Assembly (NCBI GenBank): GCA_009773975.1
Contig: VSMX01000006.1
Span: forward strand, 2,206-26,685
Source: Desulfovibrio sp.
GTDB taxonomy: Bacteria; Desulfobacterota; Desulfovibrionia; Desulfovibrionales; Desulfovibrionaceae
DNA length: 24,480 nt
Reading direction: 5' to 3'
The translations under genes were made by a program, and so were the position numbers. Below the pieces are notes generated by a model, which saw only the letters and a list, made by a program, of their open reading frames with translations, ran no database searches and was not told the DNA's origin. Positions 23,726-24,480 of this stretch are shown here, one piece after another (positions within the stretch are counted from its first letter, which is position 1; every line of letters starts with the position of its first letter).

Positions 23726-24064
23726 ATGAAAATGTTTCGCATCCGCAAGGGCGACAATGTAATGGTCATTGCGGGTAAAGACGCTGACAAGGATGTGCCG
23801 CGCAAGGTTTTGAAAATTATCCGCAAACATGATCGAGTCCTTGTCGAGAAAACCAATATCGTCAAACGTCATATGCGTGCAAATCCATATGCCAGACAGC
23901 CTGGTGGCATTATTGAAAAAGAGATGCCAATTCATATTTCAAATGTCATGGTCGTATGTCCTGCATGTCATAAACCAACGAGAATTGGATACAGGTATAT
24001 AGAAGTTAATGGCAAGAGAAAGAAAGTGCGCTTTTGCAAAAAGTGTGATGAAGTCATGGAATAA
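23726..24064 (+). CDS. rplX: 50S ribosomal protein L24
   Basis: A 112-residue assembly-initiator protein. MKMFRIRKGDNVMVIAGKDADK carries the KOW-type motif near the start, then VLVEKTNIVKRHMRANPYARQ and GGIIEKEMPIHISNVMVVC. The C-terminal half has CPAC and CKKC pairs (about 76-79 and 105-108), as in L24 proteins able to bind zinc. ATG 23726 is chosen over the longer frame from 23657 because CAGGAGTG precedes it and homologues start here. The rplE start follows after nine bases. Confidence 0.96.
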   Translation: MKMFRIRKGDNVMVIAGKDADKDVPRKVLKIIRKHDRVLVEKTNIVKRHMRANPYARQPGGIIEKEMPIHISNVMVVCPACHKPTRIGYRYIEVNGKRKKVRFCKKCDEVME

Positions 24065-24073
24065 GGTATAAAA

Positions 24074-24480
24074 ATGACACGCCTTGAAACATTATATAAG
24101 GAGAAAGTAGCTCCAGCTTTGCAAAAGGAGTTTAATTACAAATCTCCCATGCAATTGCCGGATCTGGAAAAAATCTCCCTGAATATAGGTCTGGGTGCCG
24201 CAACACAAAATAATAAATTGATGGAAGAGGCGGTATCGGAATTATCGGCCATAGCCGGTCAGAAAGCGGTAATCACAAGGGCAAGAAAATCAATTGCGGC
24301 CTTCAAGCTTCGCGAAGGAATGCCAATCGGCTGCAGGGTAACATTGCGCAAGGACAGGATGTGGGATTTTCTCGACAAGTTAATGAATTTTGCCCTGCCA
24401 AGAGTTCGCGATTTTCGCGGAATTCCTGACCGGGGTTTTGACGGAAGAGGGAATTTTACTCTTGGCGTAAAAGAACATAC
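24074..24480 (+). CDS. rplE: 50S ribosomal protein L5 (partial, C-terminus cut by window edge)
   Basis: A 5S rRNA-binding protein of the central protuberance. About 135 of the usual roughly 179 residues are in the window. The translation reads MTRLETLYKEKVAPALQKEF, continues with LEKISLNIGLGAATQNNKLM and KAVITRARKSIAAFKLREGM, and ends within RDFRGIPDRGFDGRGNFTLG. These are standard L5 segments. AAGG at 24063-24066 is a modest ribosome site. rpsN, rpsH and the rest of the spc genes would be expected beyond the edge. Confidence 0.97.
   Translation, partial: MTRLETLYKEKVAPALQKEFNYKSPMQLPDLEKISLNIGLGAATQNNKLMEEAVSELSAIAGQKAVITRARKSIAAFKLREGMPIGCRVTLRKDRMWDFLDKLMNFALPRVRDFRGIPDRGFDGRGNFTLGVKEH

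Noticed and set aside
1..24480. CRISPR arrays, insertion sequences, transposases or phage genes
   Set aside because: No regularly spaced direct repeats and no mobile-element proteins were seen in any frame.

Overview
The window looks like chromosome of a Desulfovibrionales-type (Desulfobacterota) gut or anaerobic bacterium, most like Bilophila. This is inferred from a taurine:pyruvate aminotransferase-like gene with a sigma-54 promoter, a respiratory formate dehydrogenase plus Nar nitrate reductase, and the sequences of the ribosomal proteins. No 16S rRNA or other decisive taxonomic marker is present, so the genus is a guess.

Layout. (1) Positions 1-4229, minus strand: a taurine:pyruvate aminotransferase (tpa) followed by a split proton-translocating transhydrogenase, pntAA, pntAB and pntB (pntB runs off the left edge). 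(2) Positions 4230-4622: a 393-base divergent intergenic region with a near-consensus sigma-54 promoter for tpa, a 13-bp leader hairpin and AT-rich DNA ahead of the formate dehydrogenase genes. (3) Positions 4623-9750, plus strand: a three-subunit formate dehydrogenase (catalytic subunit with Cys instead of selenocysteine, four-cluster iron-sulphur subunit, NrfD-type membrane subunit). The catalytic gene is interrupted by one in-frame TAA. (4) Positions 9882-17483: narG, narH, narJ, narI and a TDT-family anion transporter, closed by a strong intrinsic terminator at 17493-17522. (5) Positions 17523-18154: about 630 bases of non-coding DNA with hairpins and an AT-rich promoter zone. (6) Positions 18155-24480: the S10/spc ribosomal protein operon, rpsJ-rplC-rplD-rplW-rplB-rpsS-rplV-rpsC-rplP-rpmC-rpsQ-rplN-[263-base gap]-rplX-rplE (rplE runs off the right edge).

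How the genes fit together. Formate oxidation by the FDH would feed quinol or electrons to the NarGHI quinol:nitrate oxidoreductase, and the TDT protein stands where a NarK nitrate/nitrite transporter would be expected. The divergent block handles taurine nitrogen (taurine + pyruvate to sulfoacetaldehyde + alanine) and NADH/NADPH balance. Two sequence lesions deserve attention: the TAA in the FDH catalytic gene, and rplV, whose conserved frame lacks a normal start and looks one A short. An essential ribosomal gene with a frame lesion raises the possibility of base-level errors in this assembly, so the FDH stop must be confirmed before calling it a true pseudogene.
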